DNA of 64,000 bases from Gordonia mangrovi (GTDB lineage Bacteria > Actinomycetota > Actinomycetes > Mycobacteriales > Mycobacteriaceae), in assembly GCF_024734075.1 (NCBI RefSeq), contig NZ_CP102850.1, positions 3,100,001 to 3,164,000 on the forward strand, written 5' to 3'. Within the stretch, counting starts at the first letter, position 1. Every line of letters begins with the position of its first letter. Under the pieces are notes generated by a model. The model was given only the letters and a program-made list of their open reading frames with translations, searched no databases and had not been told where the DNA came from. A program made the position numbers and the translations under genes. Below, piece after piece: positions 51,659 to 60,914 of the stretch.

Positions 51659-53809
51659 GTGACCACCGACGTGACCGCGCCGGTTGCCAAGAAGGTTCCC
51701 AGCGAACGCACCCACCATGGCGACACCTTCGTCGATCATTACGAGTGGCTGCGCGACAAGAACGACCCCGAGGTCATCGCCTACCTCGAGGGGCAGAACG
51801 CCTTCACCGAGACGCACACCGCGCAGTTGGATGGCCTGCGCAAGGACATCTTCGGCGAGATCAAGAGCCGCACGCAGGAGACCGACATGTCGGTCCCGAG
51901 TCGCCGCGGTCGCTACTGGTACTACGCCCGCACCGAGGAGGGCAAACAGTACGCGATCCGATGCCGTTGCCCGATCGCCGATGACGACGACTGGACGCCA
52001 CCGGAGGTGACCGCCGACGAGCCGCTGACCGGTGAGGAGATCCTGCTCGACGCCAACGTCGAAGCCGAGGGGCACGACTTCTTCAGCCTCGGTGGGCTGA
52101 CGGTCAGCGACGACGGCAACTGGCTCGCCTACAGCACGGATGTCATCGGCGACGAGCGATATACGCTGCGGTTCAAGGATCTTCGCAACGGCGAACTGCT
52201 CGATGACGTCATCGCCAATACCGCGGGCGGCGCCGTGTGGTCGGCCGACGCCAAGCATGTGTTCTATCAGACCGTCGACGACGCCTGGCGGCCCGACACG
52301 GTGTGGCGCCACGACATCGGCGCCGGCCGTGACGATGTCCGGGTGTTCCACGAGCCGGACGAGCGGTTCTGGGTCGGCATGGGATCCACCCGCAGCGACA
52401 AATACCTGATGATCGGGGTGGGCTCCAAGATCACCACCGAGGTGTATGTGCTCGCTGCCGACGACCCGACCGGCGAGTTCCGGAGCGTCGCACCGCGAGT
52501 GGACGGCGTCGAGTACAGCGTCGAACACGCCGTGATCGGTGGGACCGACCAGTTCGTCATCGTGCACAACGACGTGCGCGACGGCGTCAAGGCCGAGAAC
52601 TTCGCCATCGACATCGCGCCGGTCGACGACCCGACGAATCGGCGAGAGCTGATCGCGCACGATCCGGAACGTCGGATCGAGGATCTGGATGCCTTCCGGG
52701 ATTACCTCGTGCTGTCGTATCGGCGTGCGGCGCTGCCGAAGCTGGCCATCGCCGACCTCCGCGGCGTCGACGGTGTGCCGGCTCCCGCTGATTTCCACGA
52801 GGTCGAGTTCCGTGAGGAGCTGTGCTCCGCCGGGCTGGCCGCCAATCCGGAATGGGCGACACCGAAACTGCGCATCGGATACGGCAGTTTCGTCGATCCC
52901 ACCGAGGTGCTCGACCTCGACGTGGCCACCGGTGACCTGACCCTGCTCAAGCGGCAACCCGTACTCGGCGGCTACGACGCCACCGACTATGTGCAGACCC
53001 GGGAGTGGGCGACCGCGGTCGACGGGACGAGGATTCCGTTGTCGATCGTGCGCCGCAAGGGCGTCGACGAGACTCGGCCCGCCCCGCTGCTGCTGTACGG
53101 ATACGGCTCCTACGAGACGAGTATCGACCCGTCGTTCTCGGTGTCGCGGCTGTCGTTGCTCGATCGTGGGGTGGTCTTCGTCCTCGCCCACATCCGCGGC
53201 GGCGGTGAGATGGGCCGTTACTGGTACGACAACGGCAAGACGCTGACCAAGAAGAACACCTTCACCGACTTCGTCGACGCGGCACGCCATCTCGTCGACG
53301 CACAGTGGACGACGCCGCAACAGATGGTGGCCGAGGGCGGCTCGGCCGGTGGCCTGCTGATGGGCGCGGTCGCCAACCTCGCGCCCGAACTGTTCAACGG
53401 CGTTCTCGCGTCGGTGCCCTTCGTCGACGCACTCACCTCGATCCTGGACCCGTCGCTGCCGCTGACGGTCATCGAATGGGACGAGTGGGGCAATCCGCTG
53501 CACGACCCGGATGTGTACGCCTACATGCGTTCCTACTCGCCGTACGAGAACGTCGAGGCCAAGCCCTACCCGCCGATCCTCGCGCTCACCTCGCTCAACG
53601 ACACCCGGGTGTTGTTCACCGAGGCCGCGAAATGGGTTGCACGACTGCAAGAGTTGAGCACGTCGGACAACCCGATCCTGCTGAAGACCGAGATGTCGGC
53701 CGGCCACGGCGGCGTCAGCGGACGCTACAAGCAGTGGGAGGAAGTGGCTTTCGAGCTGGCCTGGATTCTGCAGCAGACGGGTGCGGTGAGCCCCCCGCCG
53801 CCTGAGTAG
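51659..53809 (+). CDS. ptrB: S9A prolyl oligopeptidase family peptidase (protease II-like)
   Basis: 716 aa. An N-terminal seven-blade beta-propeller (about 70-410) caps a C-terminal alpha/beta-hydrolase domain. The nucleophile is Ser562 in VAEGGSAGGLLMGAVANLAP, with Asp probably in LTSLNDTRV and His in SAGHGGVSGRYKQWEE. PLLLYGYGSYETSIDPSFSV and AHIRGGGEMGRYWYDNGKTL are the family blocks. Oligopeptidase B cuts small peptides after basic residues. AGGAG lies 6 bases before GTG 51659, better than ATG 51653. M. tuberculosis splits the homologue into two ORFs; here it is intact. It probably shares a transcript with purC. Confidence 0.92.
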   Translation: MTTDVTAPVAKKVPSERTHHGDTFVDHYEWLRDKNDPEVIAYLEGQNAFTETHTAQLDGLRKDIFGEIKSRTQETDMSVPSRRGRYWYYARTEEGKQYAIRCRCPIADDDDWTPPEVTADEPLTGEEILLDANVEAEGHDFFSLGGLTVSDDGNWLAYSTDVIGDERYTLRFKDLRNGELLDDVIANTAGGAVWSADAKHVFYQTVDDAWRPDTVWRHDIGAGRDDVRVFHEPDERFWVGMGSTRSDKYLMIGVGSKITTEVYVLAADDPTGEFRSVAPRVDGVEYSVEHAVIGGTDQFVIVHNDVRDGVKAENFAIDIAPVDDPTNRRELIAHDPERRIEDLDAFRDYLVLSYRRAALPKLAIADLRGVDGVPAPADFHEVEFREELCSAGLAANPEWATPKLRIGYGSFVDPTEVLDLDVATGDLTLLKRQPVLGGYDATDYVQTREWATAVDGTRIPLSIVRRKGVDETRPAPLLLYGYGSYETSIDPSFSVSRLSLLDRGVVFVLAHIRGGGEMGRYWYDNGKTLTKKNTFTDFVDAARHLVDAQWTTPQQMVAEGGSAGGLLMGAVANLAPELFNGVLASVPFVDALTSILDPSLPLTVIEWDEWGNPLHDPDVYAYMRSYSPYENVEAKPYPPILALTSLNDTRVLFTEAAKWVARLQELSTSDNPILLKTEMSAGHGGVSGRYKQWEEVAFELAWILQQTGAVSPPPPE

Positions 53810-53840
53810 TCGCGAGCCGGGCGAGCGGCGTATCGAGACC
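53804..53840 (+). repeat. degenerate REP-like element
   Basis: GAGTAGTCGCGAGC...GAGCGGCGTATCGAGACC resembles the element at 29225-29266. It begins in the last codons of the S9 peptidase gene. Confidence 0.5.
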
Positions 53841-53910
53841 CCTTTCCGCGCCGACAGAACCCGGTTTCGTCTCGACGGCATCTCCTTTCGCGCCGACAGA
53901 ACCCGGTTTC
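53841..53910 (+). repeat. two direct repeats containing CGCGCCGACAGAACCCGGTTT
   Basis: Copies begin at about 53841 and 53884 (CCTTTC, then GCGCCGACAGAACCCGGTTT). The GCCGACAGAACCC core occurs a third time as the first part of the large inverted repeat at 53913. Together they suggest a repeat family seeded in this intergenic region. Confidence 0.65.
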
Positions 53911-53912
53911 AC

Positions 53913-54018
53913 GCCGACAGAACCCAAAAAATCACCGAGAGAACCCACCGTCTCTGATGACGGTCCCCGCTTGGCGGCGCGGGTGGGTTCTCTCGGTGAT
54001 TTTTTGGGTTCTGTCGGC
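53913..54018. terminator. bidirectional terminator with 37-bp perfect inverted repeat
   Basis: 53913-53949 and 53982-54018 are exact inverted repeats with a 32-bp loop. The inner 18 bp (TCACCGAGAGAACCCACC and its complement) form a stem followed by TTTTTT, on both strands: a textbook intrinsic terminator in each direction. It lies between the convergent S9 peptidase and MFS genes. Confidence 0.85.
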
Positions 54019-54078
54019 CGCCGTGCTGGTGGCGCTGGGGACGTGAGTTTGCGCTGGGAGACGAGCGCGGGGCGCGGC

Positions 54079-55635
54079 TCAGTGCATGATGATCGGGGAG
54101 GGCTTGTCCATGTCCTCTTCGATCAGCGGCGACGCGATCTTCTTACGCGGCAGGAACAACGCCGGGATGAAGGTCAGCGCGATAAGTACGACCGACACCA
54201 GGAAGGTGGACCCGAACACATCGGCTGCGGACTCGAAGAACGACGTCGGCACCGGCGCACCCTGCAACTCCGGCGGCAGACTCTGCGGTGCCGTGTTCGA
54301 GGTGATCGCGAGGCCGGCCTGCATGCTGCCGGCCAAGCCGCTGGCCAGGACCACCGAGATGACCGCAGAACCGATCGACGACGAACTCTGCTGCACAACG
54401 TTCATCAGCGTCGAGCCGTCGGGAACCTGCGCGTTGTTCAGCGTCGCCAACGCGGCCGACATGATCGGCATCATCGTCATGCCCATACCCAGACCCTGGA
54501 CGAACAGGGCGCCGCACAGCAGCAGATACGACGTTTCCGCGCCGACGAAGACGAACACACTCATGCCCGCCAGCAGCAACAGGATGCCGGCCAGTACGAA
54601 CTTGCCCGGGCCGATCTTGTCGGTCATCCGGCCCGCGATCGGCATGGTGAGCATCGCGCCGAGGCCCTGCGGCGCCAACAGCAGTCCGGCAGTCAGCGTC
54701 GACTCACCGCGGACGCCGATGAAGTACTGCGGGAACAGCAGTGCCGCACCGAAGAAGGCGATCATGAACAACGTCATCGTGACGACCGCGACGGACAGCG
54801 TGCGGTTGCGGAACAGGCGTAGGTCCAGCAGTGGTTTGTCGGTGTGCAGGGCGTGCCAGACGAAGCCGACGATGAGGATCGCGCCGACGATCGCCGGGAT
54901 CAGCACACTGCCGGTCATGAAGGTCCGGTGCTCGGCGCTCGACGAGATGCCGAACAAGAACAGGGCGAGACCCGGTGAGAGGAGCAACAATCCGAGGACG
55001 TCAATCTTCGGCCGGGACGTCTCTTCGTCGTCACGCAGCACGAACCACGAATAGATCAGCGCCACGATGCCGATTGGCACGTTGATCAGGAACACCCAGT
55101 GCCAGCTCGCCTTCTCGATGAGCAGACCGCCGAGGATCGGGCCGCCGATGGGGCCGAGCAGCATCGGAATACCCAGCACCGCCATCACCGAGCCGACCCG
55201 CTCGGGACCGGCGGCCTTGGTGAGGATCATCATGCCGATGGGCATCAGCATGCCGCCGCCGAGGCCCTGGATGACGCGGAATGCCACGAGCGAGCCGATG
55301 TTCCAGGCCAGCGCGCACAGCACCGAGCCGAGGATGAACAGGACCAGCGAGGTGAGATAGACCTTCTTGGTGCCAAATCGGGAAGCCGCCCAACTCGACA
55401 GCGGGATGACCGCGGCAAGCGCCAACGTGTAGCCGGTGGCGGTCCAGGCGGCGCCCGCGGCGTCGGTGTTGAATTCCTGTTGGAAGGTGTTCTGTGCGAC
55501 CGCCACCACGGTGACGTCGAGGATCGACATGATCGCGCCGAGCACGACCACACCGGCAACCATCAGGACATGCCGGTCCAGCTTGGTGTCCGGCGGGCCC
55601 GCATGCGCGTGCGCCGGGGTCGAAGAGGAGGTCAT
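54079..55635 (-). CDS. MFS drug exporter, DHA2 (EmrB/QacA) family
   Basis: 518 aa with 14 predicted membrane spans. TM1 holds VAGVVVLGAIMSILDVTVVA, motif C is GIPMLLGPIGGPILGGLLIE, and motif A is SSWAASRFGTKKVYLTSLVL. The family pumps dyes, antiseptics and antibiotics out with protons. Its ATG overlaps the marR stop as ATGA, so the exporter and its regulator are translated together. This matches the position of emrB near purC in M. tuberculosis. The C-terminal tail (IEEDMDKPSPIIMH) is cytoplasmic. Confidence 0.93.
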   Translation of the reverse strand: MTSSSTPAHAHAGPPDTKLDRHVLMVAGVVVLGAIMSILDVTVVAVAQNTFQQEFNTDAAGAAWTATGYTLALAAVIPLSSWAASRFGTKKVYLTSLVLFILGSVLCALAWNIGSLVAFRVIQGLGGGMLMPIGMMILTKAAGPERVGSVMAVLGIPMLLGPIGGPILGGLLIEKASWHWVFLINVPIGIVALIYSWFVLRDDEETSRPKIDVLGLLLLSPGLALFLFGISSSAEHRTFMTGSVLIPAIVGAILIVGFVWHALHTDKPLLDLRLFRNRTLSVAVVTMTLFMIAFFGAALLFPQYFIGVRGESTLTAGLLLAPQGLGAMLTMPIAGRMTDKIGPGKFVLAGILLLLAGMSVFVFVGAETSYLLLCGALFVQGLGMGMTMMPIMSAALATLNNAQVPDGSTLMNVVQQSSSSIGSAVISVVLASGLAGSMQAGLAITSNTAPQSLPPELQGAPVPTSFFESAADVFGSTFLVSVVLIALTFIPALFLPRKKIASPLIEEDMDKPSPIIMH

Positions 55636-56201
55636 GAGATGACTTTCTGTGAGTTGTCCTGGGGCGGGCGAGCAGCCGAATCGGGGGCTCGGTCGCCGTG
55701 GGGTCCGACGAAGTAGTCCACCTCGTTGTCGACGATGGCCGACAGGGCGGCACCGAGATCGACCTGCAGAGGTTCCGGGAGCCCGGCCACAAAGGTGCGC
55801 AGGAGCTCTCGGTGGATGTCCACGTGGGAGGTGATCACGTCATTGCCCTCAGCGGTGAGGGAAACCCGCTTGACGCGGCGATCGGCCGCATCTTCGCGGC
55901 GGTCGACGAGGCCCGCACCGACAAGCTTGTCGACGGTGCGGCCGGCCGCCGCGAGAGAGAGGTTGATGTGGTCGGCGATCTCGTTCAACGACATCGATTC
56001 GGCGCCGTCGCCATGTGCGCCGAGTGTGAACAGCACCCGCATCTGCGAGAACGTCAGATCGGCCGCGGCCAGCGAATCCATTGTCTGGGCCTTGGCCACA
56101 CATGACAGTCGATCGAGGAACTCGATCAACGCCTCGGCTGCGGCGTCGACCGGGCGCGTGTGCGGCGACGGGTCGTCGTCCGACGTGGTGTTCGGGAGCA
56201 C
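55632..56201 (-). CDS. MarR family transcriptional regulator
   Basis: 189 aa. The winged helix is clear: LTFSQMRVLFTLGAHGDGAE, then SLNEIADHINLSLAAAGRTV (recognition helix), DKLVGAGLVDRREDAADRRV (wing), and dimer helices at each end. The gene leads an ATGA-coupled operon with the DHA2 exporter, so it is probably the drug-responsive repressor. The upstream 130 bp is the most AT-rich stretch nearby; it holds two TTGCG direct repeats (TTGCGTTTGG and TTGCGCTGG on the minus strand) that could be operator or promoter parts. Confidence 0.9.
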   Translation of the reverse strand: MLPNTTSDDDPSPHTRPVDAAAEALIEFLDRLSCVAKAQTMDSLAAADLTFSQMRVLFTLGAHGDGAESMSLNEIADHINLSLAAAGRTVDKLVGAGLVDRREDAADRRVKRVSLTAEGNDVITSHVDIHRELLRTFVAGLPEPLQVDLGAALSAIVDNEVDYFVGPHGDRAPDSAARPPQDNSQKVIS

Positions 56202-56335
56202 CAGATAAAGCTAACGCCAGCGCAACTATTTACCAAACGCAATTAATCGTGACATCAGCCATAGACCGGCGCGGAGGGTGGCGGACGTCACGATTGCCGC
56301 GGCGGACGGCTACCCAGCGACTACCGTCGGGAGCC

Positions 56336-56818
56336 ATGAGCAACGTCAAGGACATCCCCGTCAAGGCGCTCGACGGTAGCGCACTGAACCTCGCCGATTT
56401 CGGCGGTCCGCTGCTGGTGGTCAACGTCGCCAGCAAGTGTGGGCTGACACCGCAGTACACCGGGCTGGAAGAGATAGCCAAGACCTACGGTGACCGAGGA
56501 CTGACCGTCGTCGGCATGCCGTGCAACCAATTCATGGGCCAGGAGCCCGGCAGCGCCGAGGAGATCGCCACGTTCTGCTCCACCACGTACGGCGTCACCT
56601 TCCCGCTGCTGGCGAAGGCCGACGTCAAGGGCGACGATCAGCACCCGCTGTACTCGGAACTGACCAAGGCCGCCGACGCCGACGGCGAGGCCGGCGAGGT
56701 CCAGTGGAACTTCGAGAAGTTCCTGGTGAATGCCGAGGGCGTCGTGGTCAACCGGTTCCGCCCCCGCACCGAGCCCACCGATCCGACCGTGGTGTCGGCC
56801 ATCGAATCCGTTCTCTGA
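56336..56818 (+). CDS. glutathione peroxidase family protein (Cys type)
   Basis: 160 aa. The catalytic tetrad of the family is visible: Cys35 in VNVASKCGLTPQYTGLE, Gln65 in GMPCNQFMGQEPG, Trp124 and Asn125 in VQWNFEKFLVN. Cys81 (ATFCSTTYGVTFPLLAKAD) is at the resolving position of thioredoxin-dependent enzymes. Reduction of hydroperoxides using thioredoxin rather than glutathione is therefore likely, as suits a mycothiol organism. Divergent from the marR-exporter operon; ATG start 56336 lacks a strong ribosome site. Confidence 0.93.
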   Translation: MSNVKDIPVKALDGSALNLADFGGPLLVVNVASKCGLTPQYTGLEEIAKTYGDRGLTVVGMPCNQFMGQEPGSAEEIATFCSTTYGVTFPLLAKADVKGDDQHPLYSELTKAADADGEAGEVQWNFEKFLVNAEGVVVNRFRPRTEPTDPTVVSAIESVL

Positions 56819-56930
56819 CCACCACCAACCCCGTCGACTGGGCGACGGGAAACGGCGGCCACTCAACGGGGAGGGGCAACCGGTAAGCTGATCGCGGAAC
56901 TGCGCACCTGTGAGAACGGAGCAACTGCCC

Positions 56931-57170
56931 ATGGCGCGAGTGGTGGTCGATGTGATGCCGAAGGCCGAGATCCTTGATCCGCAGGGCCAGGCCATCGTGG
57001 GGGCCTTGGGGCGCTTGGGATTCTCCGGGATCGCCGACGTCCGGCAGGGTAAGCGCTTCGAGATCGAGGTCGACGAGGATGTCGACGATGTGACTCTCGA
57101 ACGCATCGCCGAGGAACTGCTCACCAACACGGTGATCGAGAACTTCAATGTCTCCCGGGTCGCGGAGTAG
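56931..57170 (+). CDS. purS: phosphoribosylformylglycinamidine synthase subunit PurS
   Basis: 79 aa: ARVVVDVMPKAEILDPQGQA, VGALGRLGFSGIADVRQGKR and LTNTVIENFNVSRV cover the whole family. PurS dimers bridge PurQ and the small-type PurL in the FGAM synthase complex. ATG 56931 is chosen over GTG 56910. PurQ starts 6 bp after the stop. PurL is not in the window and is presumably nearby downstream, as in M. tuberculosis. Confidence 0.95.
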   Translation: MARVVVDVMPKAEILDPQGQAIVGALGRLGFSGIADVRQGKRFEIEVDEDVDDVTLERIAEELLTNTVIENFNVSRVAE

Positions 57171-57176
57171 GCCACG

Positions 57177-57857
57177 ATGACTGCTCGAATCGGGGTCATC
57201 ACCTTCCCGGGCACGCTCGACGACGTCGATGCGGTGCGTGCGGCGCGACTGGCCGGTGCCGAGCCGGTGGAGCTGTGGCACGGCGACGCCGACCTCAAAT
57301 CCGTCGATGCGGTGATCGTGCCCGGCGGTTTCTCCTACGGCGACTACCTGCGCGCCGGCGCCATCGCCCGATTCGCGCCGGCCATGGGCGCGGTCGTCGA
57401 CGCCGCGGCCAAGGGGATGCCGGTGCTCGGTATCTGCAACGGCTTCCAGGTGCTGTGCGAGGCGGGGCTGCTGCCCGGCGCGCTGACCCGCAACGAGGGC
57501 CTGCATTTCATCTGCCGCGACGAGTGGCTCACGGTGCAGTCGAACACCACCGCGTGGACGACGCGCTTCGAGCGCGGTGCCGACATCCTCATCCCGCTCA
57601 AATCCGGGGAGGGACGCTATGTCGCGCCGCAGGAGAAGCTCGAAGAACTCGAGGGGGAGGGCCGGATTGTCTTCACCTACGCCGGCGGCAACCCGAACGG
57701 GTCGGCGCTCGACATCGCCGGCATCTCCAGTGCCGACGGCCGTATCGTCGGCCTGATGCCGCACCCCGAACACGCGACCGAACCGCTGACCGGTCCCAGC
57801 GACGACGGCCTGGGCTTGTTCTACTCCGTCATAGATTCGGTTCTGGCCGCGGCCTGA
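57177..57857 (+). CDS. purQ: phosphoribosylformylglycinamidine synthase subunit PurQ
   Basis: 226-aa class I glutamine amidotransferase that releases ammonia from glutamine for FGAM synthase. The nucleophile Cys is in [20 protein letters not shown], and His and Glu are in [34 protein letters not shown] and [20 protein letters not shown] are typical. It follows purS by 6 bp and is followed by a membrane-protein gene 4 bp on, probably one operon. Confidence 0.96.
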   Translation: MTARIGVITFPGTLDDVDAVRAARLAGAEPVELWHGDADLKSVDAVIVPGGFSYGDYLRAGAIARFAPAMGAVVDAAAKGMPVLGICNGFQVLCEAGLLPGALTRNEGLHFICRDEWLTVQSNTTAWTTRFERGADILIPLKSGEGRYVAPQEKLEELEGEGRIVFTYAGGNPNGSALDIAGISSADGRIVGLMPHPEHATEPLTGPSDDGLGLFYSVIDSVLAAA

Positions 57858-57861
57858 TCCG

Positions 57862-58536
57862 ATGACGTCGATGATCATGGCGGCGATCGGCGTCGCCATG
57901 CTCGTGGTCCTGGCTCTCGCGCTGCGTCTGACACCGCGGGTGGGCGCCGTGGCGATCCTCTTCGCGGTGGTCTGCCTGGGACTCGCGTACGACAGCTTCG
58001 TGGTCGCGGCGGGCCGGCTGATCGGCTACGGCGACACCTTGTCGGCAATCAACATGCCGCGCTTCTGGATTCACGCGATCGTCGTCCCGTTGCTGATCAT
58101 CGTCGCGGGCAACCTGGTCGGCCGCCTCGGCGTGGACCAGGCACGTAGCCGCAATGTCACCCTTGGCGGCTGGGCGCTGGTCGCCATGCTGATCGCCATC
58201 GGTGTCGTCGAGGATGTGGTGCGGCTGGATCTGCAACCCGAGGATGCCGGCGACGCACTACGGTATGTCAACGCCGGCGCCGACGGTCCGCCGTTGCCCG
58301 CCATCATCACGGTGCTCGCGCTGCTCGTCCTGGGCACGATGGCGTTTCGCTACGCCGGGTTCCCCTGGCTGTTCCTCGGGGCGCTGGTGATGCTGATCGC
58401 CGCGCCGATCGGCAGCGTCGTGCTCCTGGTCGGCAACCTCGGCGAACTCGTACTGATGCTGTCGGTGTTGGTGACCATGGCCGCGGTGGGTGGTCTCCGC
58501 GTACCGTCCACCCGGCCGGTGCCGCGACCACAATGA
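57862..58536 (+). CDS. multi-pass membrane protein, function unknown
   Basis: 224 aa with about 6-7 membrane spans ([120 protein letters not shown]). It starts 4 bp after purQ. Similar membrane proteins follow purQ in related actinobacteria. No functional motif is visible apart from a conserved-looking His in TM3 (FWIHAI). Confidence 0.8.
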   Translation: MTSMIMAAIGVAMLVVLALALRLTPRVGAVAILFAVVCLGLAYDSFVVAAGRLIGYGDTLSAINMPRFWIHAIVVPLLIIVAGNLVGRLGVDQARSRNVTLGGWALVAMLIAIGVVEDVVRLDLQPEDAGDALRYVNAGADGPPLPAIITVLALLVLGTMAFRYAGFPWLFLGALVMLIAAPIGSVVLLVGNLGELVLMLSVLVTMAAVGGLRVPSTRPVPRPQ

Positions 58537-58561
58537 CATCGGAGATGATCGGAGAGCTGTT

Positions 58562-59830
58562 GTGACGACCATGACGACCACCGCGACCGCCACCGGACTC
58601 GGCGAGTTCGTCGACGCCTCGCCGTCGCCGTTCCATGTGTGCGCGAGTGTCGCCGCCGAACTGGAGGCGGCCGGATACACCCGGCTGGCCGAGGATCAGG
58701 AATGGGTGTCGCTGCGCGGACGCAACTACGTGATCCGGGGCGGATCGATCATCGCCTGGGATGCGGGAGACGGCAACACCTTCCGCATCGTCGGCGGCCA
58801 CACCGACAGCCCGAACCTGCGGGTCAAGCAGAAACCCGGACGCACGTCGGCGGGGATCGGCATGGTGGCGCTCGAGCCCTACGGCGGGGCCTGGCTCAAC
58901 TCGTGGCTCGACCGCGACCTGGGTTTGTCGGGGCGGCTGGCGTTCCGGTCCGGCGACCGCGTCGACCACGTGCTGGTGCATGTCACCGAACCCGTGGTCC
59001 GCGTGCCGCAGTTGGCGATCCACCTGTCCGAGGACCGCAAGGGTGTGACGCTGGACCCCCAGCGTCATCTCGACGCCATCTGGTCGTTGAGTGCCGACGC
59101 GCCGGACGTACTCGAATGGACTGCCGGCTACGCCGGGATCGATCCCGCCGCGGTCCTCGGATGGGAACTGATGACCCACGACGTGGCGCCGAGCCGGCTG
59201 ATCGGCGCCGATGAGGAGCTGCTGAGCGCACCGCGGCTGGATAATCAGGGCACCTGCTACGCGGGCCTGCGTGCACTGCTCGACGGTGCACCCGCGATCC
59301 CGACCCGGGTGCTGGCGCTGTTCGACCACGAGGAGGTCGGCAGCGGCTCCGAACGGGGTGCCGCGTCGGACTTCCTGGCCACCATCATCGAGCGAATCGT
59401 GTTGGCACGGGGAGGCTCCCGCGCCGACTATCTGCAGGCGATGGCCGGCAGCGTGTGCGTATCCGGCGACATGGCGCACGCCACCCATCCCAACTACCCC
59501 GAACGGCACGAGCCGGCACACCGGATCACGGTCAACGGCGGTCCCGTCCTGAAGGTCAATCAGAACCTGCGCTATGCCTCGGATGCGTTGGGGGAGGCGC
59601 TGTTCGCCGTGGCGTGCGACACCGCCGGTGTGCCGATGCAGCGGTACACCCACCGCGCCGACCTCCCCTGCGGTTCGACCATCGGTCCGATCACCGCCGC
59701 CCGAACAGGATTGACGACCATCGACGTCGGCGCACCGCAGCTGGCCATGCACAGTGCCCGCGAACTGATGGGTGCCGGCGACGTTCCGATGTATTCGGCT
59801 GCACTGCAGGCATTCCTGAGTGAGTCTTGA
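58562..59830 (+). CDS. apeB: M18 family aminopeptidase
   Basis: 422 aa metallo-aminopeptidase (aspartyl aminopeptidase fold). Metal and catalytic residues: [17 protein letters not shown] (His, Asp), [20 protein letters not shown] (Glu pair), [20 protein letters not shown] (Asp), and [13 protein letters not shown] (His). The N-terminus [20 protein letters not shown] is the family start. GGAGAG lies 5 bases before GTG 58562; an ATG at 58571 is possible. It removes N-terminal residues from peptides, matching the aminopeptidase near purQ in M. tuberculosis. Confidence 0.94.
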   Translation: MTTMTTTATATGLGEFVDASPSPFHVCASVAAELEAAGYTRLAEDQEWVSLRGRNYVIRGGSIIAWDAGDGNTFRIVGGHTDSPNLRVKQKPGRTSAGIGMVALEPYGGAWLNSWLDRDLGLSGRLAFRSGDRVDHVLVHVTEPVVRVPQLAIHLSEDRKGVTLDPQRHLDAIWSLSADAPDVLEWTAGYAGIDPAAVLGWELMTHDVAPSRLIGADEELLSAPRLDNQGTCYAGLRALLDGAPAIPTRVLALFDHEEVGSGSERGAASDFLATIIERIVLARGGSRADYLQAMAGSVCVSGDMAHATHPNYPERHEPAHRITVNGGPVLKVNQNLRYASDALGEALFAVACDTAGVPMQRYTHRADLPCGSTIGPITAARTGLTTIDVGAPQLAMHSARELMGAGDVPMYSAALQAFLSES

Positions 59831-59840
59831 TCGCTGGACG

Positions 59841-60713
59841 TCAGTAGGTACGAGCGTAGCCGAGCACGTCATCGACGTAGTCCATCGAATTGTTGTAGCG
59901 CAGGATCGCGCTCACCTGGGTGTGCGGATCGCGTAAGTCGCCATGATCGTCGCACAGGTAGGTGGCGGTCGTCAGGGCCGCGTCGAAGACGTTCTGCGGG
60001 TCCGCTTTCCCGTCGCCGTTGCCGTCCGCAGCGTAGATCTCCCAGGTCGACGGCAGGAATTGCATGGAGCCGACGGCGCGGTCGTAGCGGGAGTCGCCGT
60101 CGAGCGCGCCGCCGTCGGTGTCGGTGATCACCTCGTTGCCCGCGAGTGTGCCGTTGAGGGTCGGTCCGTAGATCGGCGCTCGCAGGTCTCCGGTGGCCGG
60201 GTTCACGTCGCCGTTGTTCGCATGGTGGGATTCGACCCGGCCGATCCCGGCGATCGTCGACCAGGCGATGCCGCAACCGGGATCGGTGTGGGACATCGCC
60301 TGCGCGGCATCACGATAGGCTGCGTAGTTGACTTCCGGCACCGCACCGCTGGTGACGCTGACCGGTGGGGTGGGCGGTGGCGGTGGCGCGGGGGCGACCG
60401 GCGGTGCAGGTGGTTGCGCCTTCGTCGGTGATGCTGCCGCGTCGGCGGGTGGCGGGTTGGGCGCCGGCGTTGCGATCGGGTCGACCGACGACGCCAGCGG
60501 CGCCGCGGACTGGCCGGCGCCGGCCGTGGTGGTGGCCGCCGCGGCCAGGACGCCGAGCGGTACGACGGTGGCTGCGAGCCACGGCGTTCGGTGGCTGCGA
60601 GATCGGTGTGACCTACGCGAGCGCGCTGGCGTCGAACCTGCGCTTCCGGCGAGCGGTGACGAACGCGGAGCAGAGTGCTTTCCCAAACGGATCAACCTCG
60701 CGGACAACGACAT
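59841..60713 (-). CDS. lytic murein transglycosylase (SLT-like)
   Basis: 290 aa from ATG 60713; ATG 60752 is possible. A basic Arg/Ser lead precedes a signal-anchor (PWLAATVVPLGVLAAAATTT), a Pro/Ala-rich linker of about 65 residues (APPVAPAPPPPPTPPVSV), and an MltB/SLT-like catalytic domain. Catalytic Glu is in STIAGIGRVESHHANNGDVN; DRAVGSMQFLPSTWEIYAAD and PQNVFDAALTTATYLCDDHG are family blocks. It should cut glycan strands to anhydro-muropeptides outside the membrane. Confidence 0.9.
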   Translation of the reverse strand: MSLSARLIRLGKHSAPRSSPLAGSAGSTPARSRRSHRSRSHRTPWLAATVVPLGVLAAAATTTAGAGQSAAPLASSVDPIATPAPNPPPADAAASPTKAQPPAPPVAPAPPPPPTPPVSVTSGAVPEVNYAAYRDAAQAMSHTDPGCGIAWSTIAGIGRVESHHANNGDVNPATGDLRAPIYGPTLNGTLAGNEVITDTDGGALDGDSRYDRAVGSMQFLPSTWEIYAADGNGDGKADPQNVFDAALTTATYLCDDHGDLRDPHTQVSAILRYNNSMDYVDDVLGYARTY

Positions 60714-60914
60714 CGGACATTGTGGACCGGCCTCGGACTCTCGGTGGATCATGGCCGCGAACGACCGTACCCGACTTCCGGGCCGTGATGTCGCGGCGTG
60801 GTCAGCGAGTCTGAGAGCGTCCTGATCGCTTGCTGATCGTCGACGACGTCGGGCTGGTCATGAGGGTGGCCGGAGTGATCGTGATGTGTGACACACCGTT
60901 CCGGGGGAGAGGGA

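Noticed and set aside
53913..54018. Insertion sequence ends
   Set aside because: No transposase between the arms; only a 32-bp loop; the structure fits a two-way terminator.
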